From: Terriglobia bacterium
GTDB taxonomy: Bacteria; Acidobacteriota; Terriglobia; Versatilivoradales; Versatilivoraceae
DNA length: 64,000 bases
Reading direction: 5' to 3'
NCBI GenBank assembly: GCA_951813285.1
Contig: OX638355.1
Location: 4,900,437-4,964,436 of the forward strand
The translations under genes and the position numbers were made by a program. Each line of letters opens with the position of its first letter. The stretch's first letter is position 1. Under the pieces are notes generated by a model that worked only from the letters and a program-made list of their open reading frames with translations, made no database searches and was not told the DNA's origin. Positions 27,494-35,730 of the stretch are shown one piece after another.

Positions 27494-29695
27494 ATGGGCT
27501 CCCTAAACCTAGATGACTCTGCGCGCCAGATTTCAAAGGCGTGTTCAAATTACTGGCTCCGCTCTACCCCACGGATCCGTGAATGCCTTGAAACTCTGGG
27601 GATTAGCAATGACCAAGTTGTCCCCATCCTCAAGCGTTCGCTCGACCATGCACGCCACCACCAACGGGGCCGAGCGGTAAATTGGCTCGCTACTGCCTTT
27701 CTGTTGGACCAAGGGAAGACACTTAGCTGGCTCAAGCGCAACGGACTTCTTCGTGCGTCAAACTATGACTTCAATGGAACGATGCCACGGTTTCTGGCTC
27801 AAGAAATTCTCGACCACACCGATAGTCTGAAACTTTCTAATGAGTCCCGCTCATTTTTGTTCAGAAATCTGGCTCTATTGACGATCGTTTCAGATGCCCG
27901 TGATGAATTCAAGGATCTCATGGCATTGATTCGTCAGGAGTCGCTCACATTCCTTCGCAGCTGCCTCGCAACGCTCAACCTAATGTTCATGCAGGACTTT
28001 TTCAGGGACTTGGACTTCGACTTGCAGTGGTACACCGGTCGAGGAAACGAACAGGGATTTAAAGAAAATCTTGCGGAAGGATTCTCCTTCCTATGGAGTC
28101 ATGCATACCATCGGTTCGGCATAACCGAACTGAACGCAAGCCTCTGGGATACGGGTGGCATATGCAGAGGCCGTTATTATGAAATCTTGAAACGGGCAGC
28201 AGCACTCCGACAATTCACAGCGGTCGAGGTGTTAGTAAATTCATTCAATTACCGCTGCACAAAAAATGAGAATGGAGTGTTGACAGTTTCTCCACCATCG
28301 CCCGAAGTAGAGAAAGGGATTCGCCTCGGCTATATCGACAACGAAATGCAGCGAAATCGATTGAAAATTGAATCTGAGCAACTCGGCGCAGCCACCATCA
28401 AAGAACTTGGCCAGACACTCCACTCTGTAATGACAAGAAAAGGCCTCATTCGTTTGATGGACACACCGATTGCCCGTGTACGTTTCGAGTATCCGCTAAT
28501 TCCGGAGCTTTTGAATGCTTTGAGTGATGTCGGTTACGCTAAGGAAGAACTTCCGGGCGCCGAAGAGTCTGAGGAAAAATACGGACTTACACCGGAAGAT
28601 ACTATGAAGTATGTTGTAGGCAAACACTTAACGTTACACGACATTAGGATGGTCATGCGGCTTTCAATGGTTCTTGCCACCTGTGTTGCAGTCGAGTTCT
28701 CCCAGCGCCGAGGTCAAGACGATATTGTCGCAAATTCGGCCGTGACTACCTTGCGGAATGACGATGCCTTGGACACTCTTCTTGGAACGGTATTGAAACC
28801 TGAGGCCGCCAAAGAGTTTCGAAATCTCTTCCGTTGGCCTCCCGACTCGGATGATCTGCCATTACACTTCGACATCCAATACCGCCCGCTACTGTCTACA
28901 GGTCATGAGTGGCAACTGCCGATGTTCATTTTCTGCAGTTCCGATCTTCAACGAGCCGCTTTCATGCTTACAGGAAAACGTCCAAGCGCTGGGACAAATT
29001 TGATTGAAAATCAATTGGTCAGCGCATTCAGAGAAGTTGGTCATCGGGCCGAATCCGGCATTAAGCTCCACTCCGGAGGCGATGTAGTGGGCGAAATGGA
29101 TGTCGCGGCGTTGATTGACGACACGGTACTGATTCTCGAGTGCAAAGACCCGCTTTTGCCTTGCAGTATGTTCGAGCTTCGGACAAGCCTAGACCACTGC
29201 GAAAAGGCAGCGACTCAACTTGATCGCAACCTCGTAGTATTGGAACAGGCATCTCAACGCGAGTTTGTGCTTTCGCGCCTCGGTGCAACTGGTCAATCTG
29301 TCAATCATGTTGTGACCGGGATAGTGGCTGGAAATCGTCTCTTCACCGGATGGCGTGTTGGTGGTCACTTGGTAACGTCTCCCAGAAACCTTATGAATCT
29401 CATCAGATCAGGCGAGATTAGCATCATGGAAAAAACCGCTTGTATGAGGGAGCCGGGACGGTTGACCTCAGATGCAATCCGGGATTTTTTTGCGGGAAAG
29501 TTTTACCAACGCACGTTCGCGGCGATGATACCGGTCAAGGAAGTAACTGAGTTGGGGGGGAAGTGCATCGAGATTGATTCCTATGCACTGGAATTAGGGG
29601 AGCTTTGTCGACAGTTCGGGATCGATCTAACGCCGAGTGAAATTGAGAAGTGGAGACAAAGAGCCTCCAGACCAGAAAATACGGACAACACCTAA
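27494..29695 (+). CDS. Large protein with PD-(D/E)XK-like nuclease motif, possible defence gene
   Basis: This 733-aa protein is clearly lower in GC than the left flank. The N-terminal 450 residues are helical with no family I recognise. Residues about 508-580 show a restriction-endonuclease-like core: ENQLVSAFREVG (helix with Glu), then GEMDVAALIDDTVLILECKD with D536, E549 and K551 in D-x12-E-x-K spacing, then an ATQLDRN helix. This is typical of Mrr/NERD-like PD-(D/E)XK folds. A GGAG ribosome site sits 9 bases before the ATG. Its neighbours are a GIY-YIG protein, CRISPR relics and toxin-antitoxin genes. A phage-defence or DNA-processing role is inferred, not shown. Confidence 0.6.
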   Translation: MGSLNLDDSARQISKACSNYWLRSTPRIRECLETLGISNDQVVPILKRSLDHARHHQRGRAVNWLATAFLLDQGKTLSWLKRNGLLRASNYDFNGTMPRFLAQEILDHTDSLKLSNESRSFLFRNLALLTIVSDARDEFKDLMALIRQESLTFLRSCLATLNLMFMQDFFRDLDFDLQWYTGRGNEQGFKENLAEGFSFLWSHAYHRFGITELNASLWDTGGICRGRYYEILKRAAALRQFTAVEVLVNSFNYRCTKNENGVLTVSPPSPEVEKGIRLGYIDNEMQRNRLKIESEQLGAATIKELGQTLHSVMTRKGLIRLMDTPIARVRFEYPLIPELLNALSDVGYAKEELPGAEESEEKYGLTPEDTMKYVVGKHLTLHDIRMVMRLSMVLATCVAVEFSQRRGQDDIVANSAVTTLRNDDALDTLLGTVLKPEAAKEFRNLFRWPPDSDDLPLHFDIQYRPLLSTGHEWQLPMFIFCSSDLQRAAFMLTGKRPSAGTNLIENQLVSAFREVGHRAESGIKLHSGGDVVGEMDVAALIDDTVLILECKDPLLPCSMFELRTSLDHCEKAATQLDRNLVVLEQASQREFVLSRLGATGQSVNHVVTGIVAGNRLFTGWRVGGHLVTSPRNLMNLIRSGEISIMEKTACMREPGRLTSDAIRDFFAGKFYQRTFAAMIPVKEVTELGGKCIEIDSYALELGELCRQFGIDLTPSEIEKWRQRASRPENTDNT

Positions 29696-29779
29696 ATAGA
29701 CAGGAGAAGTTGGCTGATTAGTCAAGAGCGGTTGAATTCTTGCAACACTCCCTCCCTGAATGACCTCATCTCCAATAAA

Positions 29780-30625
29780 TCACTCGTTTAGACCGTACTC
29801 TCCCTTAGTCAATAGGGTTTCCTTCCAAAATTCCTCGCGCCTGATAACTATGTCTTTCGACGTCCGTTTAGGGTGATATTCGAGCAAGGAGTATCGAAAA
29901 TTTTTCCTGACGTAGTCTTTCCAATTCTCATCATCCAACAGTTCTTTCAACTTCTTGTTTCCTCCATGTCCCGAGTCGACGTAGGTTTCCCACCTCGACC
30001 AGATTCCTGAATCCCCATAAGCTGACCCAACATATCGCTTGCCCGTACTGGTATCTGCAATCATGTAAATCCCATGTACATTCTCCAGAGACGACTTCCA
30101 ATCGGTCCTCTGGTTCCGAACTAGTGTTTGAAGTTCGGTAAAGGAGATATTTATGTTCTCAAAGCCAGGAAACGGTCGGCCTGAAAATGGCTCTCGCAGA
30201 ACTTCCAGAACCTCCAATGAGTGATAATGTCTTTCAAACTTCGCACGCGTCGTACGAGACTTGCGAGAAGGAGCCGCAAATTTGAGGCGCCCGATGAATG
30301 ATTTTCCATTCCCCATCAATGCGACGTCGTAGTGGTATCCGTGGTCGTCTCGGGAGTCCTCACGACGAGCCAGAACACGAAATATCCCTCCAAATAACCA
30401 AACATTTTTCCCGTCGTGATGGAATTGCATGGCTGAGAAAATATACTTTCTGTTGAACTCATTCTTTTGGGGGTGGTATCGCTGCCATCCTTCCCACTCT
30501 TTTCTGTCCTCCAACCAGAGATCCAGTGGATGGTGACGGTCATTGTGAGTTCCAAAATGAATCTTGTAGTCGTCAGGATTGTCTATCGGCCATATATCCT
30601 TCAATAGAAGAACGTCTTCATTCAT
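29780..30625 (-). CDS. GIY-YIG nuclease-family protein
   Basis: This 281-aa protein has a GIY-YIG domain in its C-terminal third: GIY at 185-187, YVG at 198-200, R211 in IWSRWETYV, and a Glu in IRREEFW near 265. The N-terminal 170 residues form a separate domain I do not recognise. The start at 30625 is fixed by a strong GGAGGACAAA site; the frame is open further upstream without such a site. It may cut DNA as a restriction or homing-type enzyme. GC content and neighbours suggest acquired DNA. It is convergent with the 733-aa gene. Confidence 0.75.
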   Translation of the reverse strand: MNEDVLLLKDIWPIDNPDDYKIHFGTHNDRHHPLDLWLEDRKEWEGWQRYHPQKNEFNRKYIFSAMQFHHDGKNVWLFGGIFRVLARREDSRDDHGYHYDVALMGNGKSFIGRLKFAAPSRKSRTTRAKFERHYHSLEVLEVLREPFSGRPFPGFENINISFTELQTLVRNQRTDWKSSLENVHGIYMIADTSTGKRYVGSAYGDSGIWSRWETYVDSGHGGNKKLKELLDDENWKDYVRKNFRYSLLEYHPKRTSKDIVIRREEFWKETLLTKGEYGLNE

Positions 30626-30674
30626 TTTGTCCTCCGATCTTTCGTCGTCTCGCGAGGAAAACCGAGCCGTTTCA

Positions 30675-30829
30675 CTATCTTGCCACACTACAAGTGGAAC
30701 CCATCTTTCGCTCGCTTGCAACAGCGACACGTTCGGCAACTTGGTTCAGAATAGCATCGTCGAGACCGAGGTAGCGGTCAATGGTAGCTGCGCGCCGATG
30801 CCGGAGCAGGTGGTTCGTCAATATCAGGC
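30675..30829 (-). pseudogene. C-terminal relic resembling a phage-type integrase
   Basis: The frame encodes HLLRHRRAATIDRYLGLDD followed by AILNQVAERVAVASERKM. It resembles the tail of tyrosine recombinases, where a GHRxxATTxRYxHL segment (with the nucleophile Tyr) precedes an AAERV-AI helix. The Gly-His of GHR is Arg-His here, and the catalytic core is missing. It is fused in frame to the cas1-like relic upstream. The family assignment is tentative. Confidence 0.35.
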
Positions 30830-31432
30830 GTTTACCCCCGATGACCGCATTCGAAGTGTGGGTACGGAGAACCGCTAGATCGTCGGGCCGAAAGAGGATA
30901 GGAAGACGGGTGTAGGAAAACAGCGCAGACACGGCCCCTCATTTTCGGTCACACAGAGGGACACTCCACTAACCACTAACCGACTGAGTTCTCGCGCACG
31001 ACTAACGGAACTTCGGACATCTTCACGCGCTTCTTCGTCCATCAGGAACGCGGACAGTCGTATTATTGACCTGACAACATTTCCTCGCCTCTTTGATAGC
31101 GGTGTCTGTGTGTTATTCCAAACGCACGCGAAGGCGCTGACCTGCAAATGATCCCTCGGTCACGCCTGCGGACGATCACTTTTTTTTGCAGAACGAACGT
31201 GCCCGTGCTCATAGGAAATGAGTTGCCCATCCCGGCGACTCAGCCAATCAACCATGCCGCAAATGCTGAGTGTTTCGCTTTCCAGCAAGCGGTTGACTAC
31301 CTCACCTTCGTCTGTCTTTAATTCCTCATGGAGACGGCATCCTGCGTACACGTCGGCATCGACAAGGCGAATCTCTTCGACCACTTCTTGGTAGAATTGG
31401 TGCTCCGAGTATGCTGAGGCCTGCAGGTCCAC
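30830..31432 (-). pseudogene. Decayed cas4-cas1 fusion gene
   Basis: The minus strand reads as a Cas4-type nuclease with lesions. First comes LLESETLSICGMVDWLSRRD, then GQLISYEHGHVRSAKKSDRP, the metal/ExK-region pattern of Cas4. An in-frame TGA follows where a Trp (QAWPSD) is expected, then HLQVSAFACV. Next come LMDEEAREDVRSSVSRAREL and TENEGPCLRCFPTPVF, the C-terminal Fe-S Cys region with one Cys lost. A frameshift leads into TRLPILFRPDDLAVLRTHTS then NAVIGGKRL, like the start of Cas1 in Cas4-Cas1 fusions (type I-G/V-like). The gene is dead. Recognition is from motif memory; an HMM search should settle it. Confidence 0.55.
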
Positions 31433-31464
31433 GGCGCGAAGGGTCGGCTCGGCGGTTGAATGAT

Positions 31465-31493
31465 TTGACAGGCTCGGTCTTTTCCTGTATCTA
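31465..31493 (+). promoter_or_regulatory. Sigma70-type promoter of the first mazEF-like pair
   Basis: TTGACA at 31465-31470 and TATCTA at 31488-31493 are separated by 17 bases, a near-consensus arrangement. They lie about 35 bases upstream of the GTG start of the antitoxin gene. Confidence 0.6.
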
Positions 31494-31527
31494 CATTGTA
31501 ATTACCTTGGCGAAGCGGAGGCTTCCC

Positions 31528-31782
31528 GTGAAAGCTGCTCTGATAAGGATTGGAAACTCGCGTGGTATACGCATACCGAAAGTGCTCCTGGAACAGTACC
31601 GTTTCAACGACGAAGTCGAGCTGGAACCCCGCCACGACCACCTGGTCATTCGTCCGGCTACTCAGACCCGGGGCGGATGGGATGATGCCTTCCGGCAAAT
31701 GCGCGAACACGGGGACGACACGCTTCTTGATGAGGAGTTTCCATCAGCTACCCAATGGGACACCACGGAGTGGGAATGGTAG
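31528..31782 (+). CDS. AbrB/MazE-type antitoxin
   Basis: This 84-aa antitoxin starts at a GTG with GGAG ten bases upstream. The N-terminal swapped-hairpin DNA-binding domain is evident (KAALIRIGNSRGIRIPKVLL, then YRFNDEVELEP). The acidic C-terminal tail (DDTLLDEEFPSATQWDTTEWEW) should block the toxin. It overlaps the toxin gene by 7 bases. It probably autorepresses the promoter just upstream. Confidence 0.85.
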   Translation: MKAALIRIGNSRGIRIPKVLLEQYRFNDEVELEPRHDHLVIRPATQTRGGWDDAFRQMREHGDDTLLDEEFPSATQWDTTEWEW

Positions 31783-32099
31783 TTGCCCGCTTCGAGGTCT
31801 ATCTGGTACGACTCGATCCCACAAAGGGTCACGAAATTCGGAAAACCCGCCCATGCGTCGTAATTTCTCCCGACGAGATCAACCAACACATCGGCACGGT
31901 TATCGTTGCCCCTCTGACATCAACAGGTGCTCGTTATCCCACCCGCATTCCCGTCCGCTTTCAGCACAAAAACGGGCAAATCGTCCTGGATCAGATACGC
32001 ACGATCGACAAGACACGCCTGCTTCGACGCCTGGGCAAAATTCACGACAAGACCGCACAAAAAGTCCTGCATGTCCTGGGTGAGATGTTTGCTCCTTAG
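31776..32099 (+). CDS. MazF/PemK-type mRNA interferase toxin
   Basis: This 107-aa toxin would cleave single-stranded RNA at short motifs. The family features are RFEVYLVRLDPTKGHEIRKTRPCVVIS (first strands with the catalytic Arg), VIVAPLTSTGARYPTR (catalytic Thr-Ser) and GQIVLDQIRTIDKTRL. The start at 31776 is preferred (GGAG nearby, overlap with the antitoxin); 31755 is an alternative. Its stop abuts the convergent barrel gene. Confidence 0.88.
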   Translation: MVVARFEVYLVRLDPTKGHEIRKTRPCVVISPDEINQHIGTVIVAPLTSTGARYPTRIPVRFQHKNGQIVLDQIRTIDKTRLLRRLGKIHDKTAQKVLHVLGEMFAP

Positions 32100-32885
32100 C
32101 TAAAACCCATAGCGCAGGGACACCCAGAACCCTTGTCCCGACAGCCTTGCCCGTGTCTCGGCGAGGCCGAGCTCCAGTGGTTCGCGGCTCCCGTCATGCC
32201 AAACGATCCGTCCCGTGGCACTACCGGTTTCGACAGCGCCGGAATTTGTGTAGCGATAGGCGAGATCGAGTGCCACCGTCTCGGTTAGTCCTATCCCCAC
32301 GCCCGCCACCAACATTCGGGCAAGCCCAACCCATTGTCCACCTGGAACAATAGTTGCTGTTTTTGGAAACTCCATGCGGGTTTCGCCGATGTCAATACGA
32401 GAAACACCGGCGCCACCCCCGATAAACGGACTGAACGGGCCGAACTTTCTCAGACCCGCCTGTGGAAGATCCACATAGGCGGCAATCATGCCGGACAGGG
32501 AGGACAAATCTGCCGAGACCGACTGCCTGGCCGAAGTCTGGACAAAATTGGCGCGGCCCTTGAAGGAAAAGCTCGGGCGGTGTTGCAGGACAGCTTCCAG
32601 CCGCAAGGCAGGCGCCACGGCGCGGCCAATCCCGAGTTCGAAGCCGGCCATTCTGCCGAAATCGCCCAGCGAACTCGTGGGCGCGCCGTCGTTTCCTGTC
32701 CCACAACCGTATAAGGCCGCCGGAGCGGTGCTCGAACAGGATTGGTCCTTGAACCGAGTTTCCTCCGACCCCTCAAGGCCGACCCCGGCTCGCAAGTAAA
32801 AGTCGTCCGCCTGGGCGATAGTCCCGGAGAATAACCCTACTGCCGCTACGATCAGAAAAGTGGCACGGAACCGCCATTTCGTCAT
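32100..32885 (-). CDS. Outer-membrane beta-barrel protein
   Basis: This protein of about 261 aa has a signal peptide (MTKWRFRATFLIVAAVGLFS, cleavage after AQA), then DFYLRAGVGLEG and repeated amphipathic strands. It ends VSLRYGF, with the terminal Phe of outer-membrane barrels. Two cysteines (QSCSS and YGCGTG) could form a loop disulfide. The frame also allows a GTG start at 32909. It resembles OmpA/OmpW-like eight- to ten-strand porin-type proteins; function unknown. No operon partner. Confidence 0.7.
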   Translation of the reverse strand: MTKWRFRATFLIVAAVGLFSGTIAQADDFYLRAGVGLEGSEETRFKDQSCSSTAPAALYGCGTGNDGAPTSSLGDFGRMAGFELGIGRAVAPALRLEAVLQHRPSFSFKGRANFVQTSARQSVSADLSSLSGMIAAYVDLPQAGLRKFGPFSPFIGGGAGVSRIDIGETRMEFPKTATIVPGGQWVGLARMLVAGVGIGLTETVALDLAYRYTNSGAVETGSATGRIVWHDGSREPLELGLAETRARLSGQGFWVSLRYGF

Positions 32886-32969
32886 CGTGTGTTCTGTGAT
32901 GGTATTCACCTGACGGCCGGCTGTCGGAGGTAGCGATGGTCATGAGCTTCCGCCAGATGCAAGGGCCGT

Positions 32970-34409
32970 TTACCCAAGAACTTGCGTCCCTTCAGCGCGC
33001 TGCCTCTTTTTCAACAACGAGACCACTTCTGCCGGATCCGAGATCTTCTCCCTCACCTTGCCCTGCTTTCGCCCTCGCTCCTGCTCCTCCACGTCGATGA
33101 GTTGCCAGTCCCGAAAGCGAATGGGCCGGATTCCCCGCTCCATGAGCCGACCTTCCAGGACCTGACGGTTTCCCTCCGGAAAGGGCCTGGCCTCGCGGCC
33201 CTGGAGATCCTCCATCATCCCGCGGACCGTCTCCGCCGAGTCCGGCCTGTTGGCGCCAATAAGACCGGAAGGGCCTCGCTTGATCCAGCCCACCACGTAC
33301 TCGCCGGCCCCGGTTTCGTCGCCGGGGGAGCGTAGAACCCGCCCGGCCGCGTTGGGAATCAGGCCCTTGCGTTCATCGAAGGGAATGCCCGCAATCGGGA
33401 CTCCCCGATATCCCACCGACCGAAAGACCAGACCAACCTCGAGGCTCTCGAACTCTCCGGTGCCCAGGCAACGGGAATGTCCTTGTTCATCCCAGACCAG
33501 GCGATTCCGTTCCAGCCGGACGGAACCGACCCGCCCCTGCTTCTCCACGATTTCCACCGGCGAGCTGAAAAAGCGCAAGCGGACGCGGCGGCATCCGGGG
33601 CGGGCCTCCTGGTGAGCCCGCTCATTCAGATACTCGAAATTACGGCGGGCAAACCGGTCCTTCTCCAGTTGGAAGCGAGTCGACGGGTCCAATTCCAGGT
33701 CCTGGGGGCTGACCGCCAGATCCACATTGGGAAGGCTGCCGATTTCCCGGATTTCCTTGGGAGTGAACTTGGCCTGGACCGGTCCCCGGCGGCCCAGCAC
33801 CAGGACCTCTTCAACCGAGCTGCTGCGAAGGGCTTGCAAAGCGTGCCCGGCGACATCCGTCGAGGCCAGATCTTCCGCATTCCGCACCAGGATTCGCGTG
33901 ACGTCCATGGCCACGTTGCCCACACCCACCACCGCCACCCGCCGTGCGGACAGATCGAACCGGTCGTATCGATGATCCGGATGCCCGTTGTACCACGCCA
34001 CAAACGCAGTCGCCGTGTGGCTACCCGGCAGATCCTCTCCCGGAATGTCCAACCGCCGATCCGACCCACATCCGACGGCGTAGACAATCTGATCGTAGTG
34101 CTCCTGCAGTTCCTCCACCTGCAGATCGCGGCCCACCTGGACGTTGCCGAAGAATCGGAATCGGGGATCCCTCGCGGTGGCTTCGTAGGTGCGAATGACT
34201 TTCTTGGTTTTCTGGTGATCCGGAGCCACGCCGTAGCGCACCAGCCCGTAGGGCATGGCCATGCGCTCGAACATGTCCACGTTCAGGTGGAGATCCTTCT
34301 GCTTGAATAGGGTGTCGGCAGTGTAAAACCCGGAAGGGCCCGAGCCCACGATGGCCACCCGGAGGGGCCGCTCGCTGCTGCCGATGGGAAAGTTCCTATG
34401 GGTCATCAT
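32970..34409 (-). CDS. fprA: Ferredoxin/adrenodoxin-type NADP+ reductase
   Basis: This 479-aa FAD enzyme shuttles electrons between NADPH and ferredoxin. The FAD loop AIVGSGPSGFYTA (19-31), ERMAMPYGLVRYGVAPDHQKTK (the adrenodoxin reductase signature), the NADP loop VVGVGNVAMDVTRIL and the C-terminal GWIKRGPSGLIGANRPDSAETV are all present. Length and motif order match FprA of actinobacteria and acidobacteria. It is likely a housekeeping gene inside the accessory region. It could also feed the Mo hydroxylase or ferredoxins. Confidence 0.9.
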   Translation of the reverse strand: MMTHRNFPIGSSERPLRVAIVGSGPSGFYTADTLFKQKDLHLNVDMFERMAMPYGLVRYGVAPDHQKTKKVIRTYEATARDPRFRFFGNVQVGRDLQVEELQEHYDQIVYAVGCGSDRRLDIPGEDLPGSHTATAFVAWYNGHPDHRYDRFDLSARRVAVVGVGNVAMDVTRILVRNAEDLASTDVAGHALQALRSSSVEEVLVLGRRGPVQAKFTPKEIREIGSLPNVDLAVSPQDLELDPSTRFQLEKDRFARRNFEYLNERAHQEARPGCRRVRLRFFSSPVEIVEKQGRVGSVRLERNRLVWDEQGHSRCLGTGEFESLEVGLVFRSVGYRGVPIAGIPFDERKGLIPNAAGRVLRSPGDETGAGEYVVGWIKRGPSGLIGANRPDSAETVRGMMEDLQGREARPFPEGNRQVLEGRLMERGIRPIRFRDWQLIDVEEQERGRKQGKVREKISDPAEVVSLLKKRQRAEGTQVLG

Positions 34410-34630
34410 TCTGACCGTCCCGACAGGCGTCTGACAGGAATGATAAGCGATGACCGATTGGGGTGGTGCCCAACGGCTTTCAGTAACGGACTATCCATGA
34501 GGTGTTCTGTTGTTCTGCCGGTCACCAAAAACAAGGTGCTTGAACCCCGTTCGGCATCGGACAGCCAATGACGAACCGATTGCCTGCATTGTACCCCCCG
34601 TGAGTTTTCCCGCTCAACGCCTTTCGGGAC

Positions 34631-34805
34631 AGAAACGAGGGGCCGTTGTCGAATAATTGGAATAACTTCAATTGGCCATTCTGAACCCCTTGGCGGAGTC
34701 GGAGTGCCTGCCTGACAGGGGATTCGTGTCCGAGACCATCCGACCGATTCCAACAACCGGTGTGAGTCAAGGCTTTCCGGTAATTCAACAATGTCCCCTG
34801 TTTCC
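34631..34805. mobile_element. MITE-like element, copy A
   Basis: The outer ends are imperfect inverted repeats: AGAAACGAGG leads into GTCGAATAA on the left, and TTCAACAATGTCCCCTGTTT closes the right. The same sequence of about 175 bases recurs directly at 35513-35694. No open frame exists inside. It is probably a non-autonomous palindromic mobile element. It lies just upstream of the second toxin-antitoxin promoter. The rest of the 489-base gap after fprA (34410-34630) shows nothing I recognise. Confidence 0.6.
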
Positions 34806-34863
34806 ACCCGACAGTGGCCGGCGAAACTCTCGAGCCGCCGGAAGTTCCGGCGAAAGAACTCCT

Positions 34864-34892
34864 TTGTTACACAGCATTGTGCCACATATAAT
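34864..34892 (+). promoter_or_regulatory. Sigma70 promoter giving a leaderless antitoxin mRNA
   Basis: TTGTTA (34864-34869) and a perfect TATAAT (34887-34892) are 17 bases apart. The ATG of the antitoxin begins only 7 bases after the -10 box, where transcription should start. The transcript would therefore have no leader and no Shine-Dalgarno sequence. Confidence 0.7.
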
Positions 34893-34898
34893 ATAGCT

Positions 34899-35132
34899 AT
34901 GAAGACCATACAGATTACGATGGATGAAGAGTTGTTGTCCAGACTCGACAAAACTGAAGAAGTACAGCAGATTGGACGATCCGCAGTGCTTCGCCGTGCC
35001 GCAGCGGAGTATCTGGCCCGTCAAAGCCGAGTCGAGATTGCCCGTCAGTACCAAAAGGCATACGGCTCCAATGCCGACCTCGGGAAAGAATTCAAAGGGT
35101 GGGAGGATGAAGCTGCATGGATGGACGGATAA
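34899..35132 (+). CDS. Ribbon-helix-helix antitoxin
   Basis: This 77-aa protein has an N-terminal RHH domain (MKTIQITMDEELLSRLDKTE, then IGRSAVLRRAAAEYLARQ) and a flexible acidic tail (GKEFKGWEDEAAWMDG) suited to binding a MazF-type toxin. The start at 34899 is set by the promoter position. A longer reading from 34791 would start inside the MITE copy and is not likely. It overlaps the toxin by 16 bases. Confidence 0.85.
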   Translation: MKTIQITMDEELLSRLDKTEEVQQIGRSAVLRRAAAEYLARQSRVEIARQYQKAYGSNADLGKEFKGWEDEAAWMDG

Positions 35133-35446
35133 GACGCGGTGAAATATGGTTATTTTCCTTTTCCCGTCCAGATAAGCGCCGGCCGGTCCTGGTGCTAACA
35201 CGTCCAGAGGTTATCGAACTATTGCACACCGTAATGGTGGCGCCGGTAACGTCCGTGATTCGGGGAGCGCCAAGTGAGGTTGTCGTGGGAGTGGAAGAAG
35301 GGTTGAAGAAGGATTCGGCCGTGAACCTGGACCACGTCCAGACGGTCGAAAAGACCCGCTTGAAGAAATTTGTCGGTACGGTTGGGCCGGAGAAAATGAA
35401 CGACGTGTGCCGGGCCCTTGCCGTTGCCACCGCCTGCGATGGCTAA
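35117..35446 (+). CDS. MazF/PemK-type toxin
   Basis: This 109-aa mRNA-interferase-family toxin shows RIRRGEIWLFSFSRPDKRRPVLVLTRPEV (first strands), VMVAPVTSVIRGAPSEV and DSAVNLDHVQTVEKTRLKKFVG, the canonical PemK pattern. Translation is coupled to the antitoxin. The module is bracketed by two MITE-like copies and adjoins the CRISPR array's distal end. Confidence 0.88.
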   Translation: MDGRIRRGEIWLFSFSRPDKRRPVLVLTRPEVIELLHTVMVAPVTSVIRGAPSEVVVGVEEGLKKDSAVNLDHVQTVEKTRLKKFVGTVGPEKMNDVCRALAVATACDG

Positions 35447-35512
35447 ACTTTTCGGCGTCGTGACCGCGAATTCTTTGACTTGGCCCCAAAAACGAGGCTT
35501 CCCCACGAGTCA

Positions 35513-35694
35513 GAGAAACCAGGGGACATTGCTGAATAATTGGAATAACCTCAATTGGCCGTTCTGAATCTCTTGGCGATTGCGGAGATGGAGTCCCTGC
35601 TTCGCAGGGGACTCACGTCCCAGACCATCCGACCGATTTCAACAATCGGTGTGAGTTAAGGCATCCCGGCAACTCAACAACGCCCCCTGTTTCC
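35513..35694. mobile_element. MITE-like element, copy B
   Basis: This second, directly oriented copy of the element at 34631-34805 is about 80% alike by eye. The ends AGAAACCAGGGGACATTGCT and ACAACGCCCCCTGTTTCCCT form terminal inverted repeats of about 22 bases. An internal hairpin GTCCCTGC-TTC-GCAGGGGAC lies near 35597-35615. It ends 36 bases before the first CRISPR repeat. Confidence 0.6.
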
Positions 35695-35730
35695 CTCTTT
35701 CAGTGCGCCCTTCTTGGAGCGGTGGAGGGC

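Noticed and set aside
32147-32799. Several plus-strand frames opposite the barrel protein
   Set aside because: The minus-strand reading has a signal peptide and barrel C-terminus; the plus frames show no family features.
35513-35694. Considered as the CRISPR leader because it adjoins the array
   Set aside because: The same sequence occurs at 34631-34805 with no array, it has inverted ends like a MITE, and the altered repeat and repeat orientation place the leader at the cas2 end.
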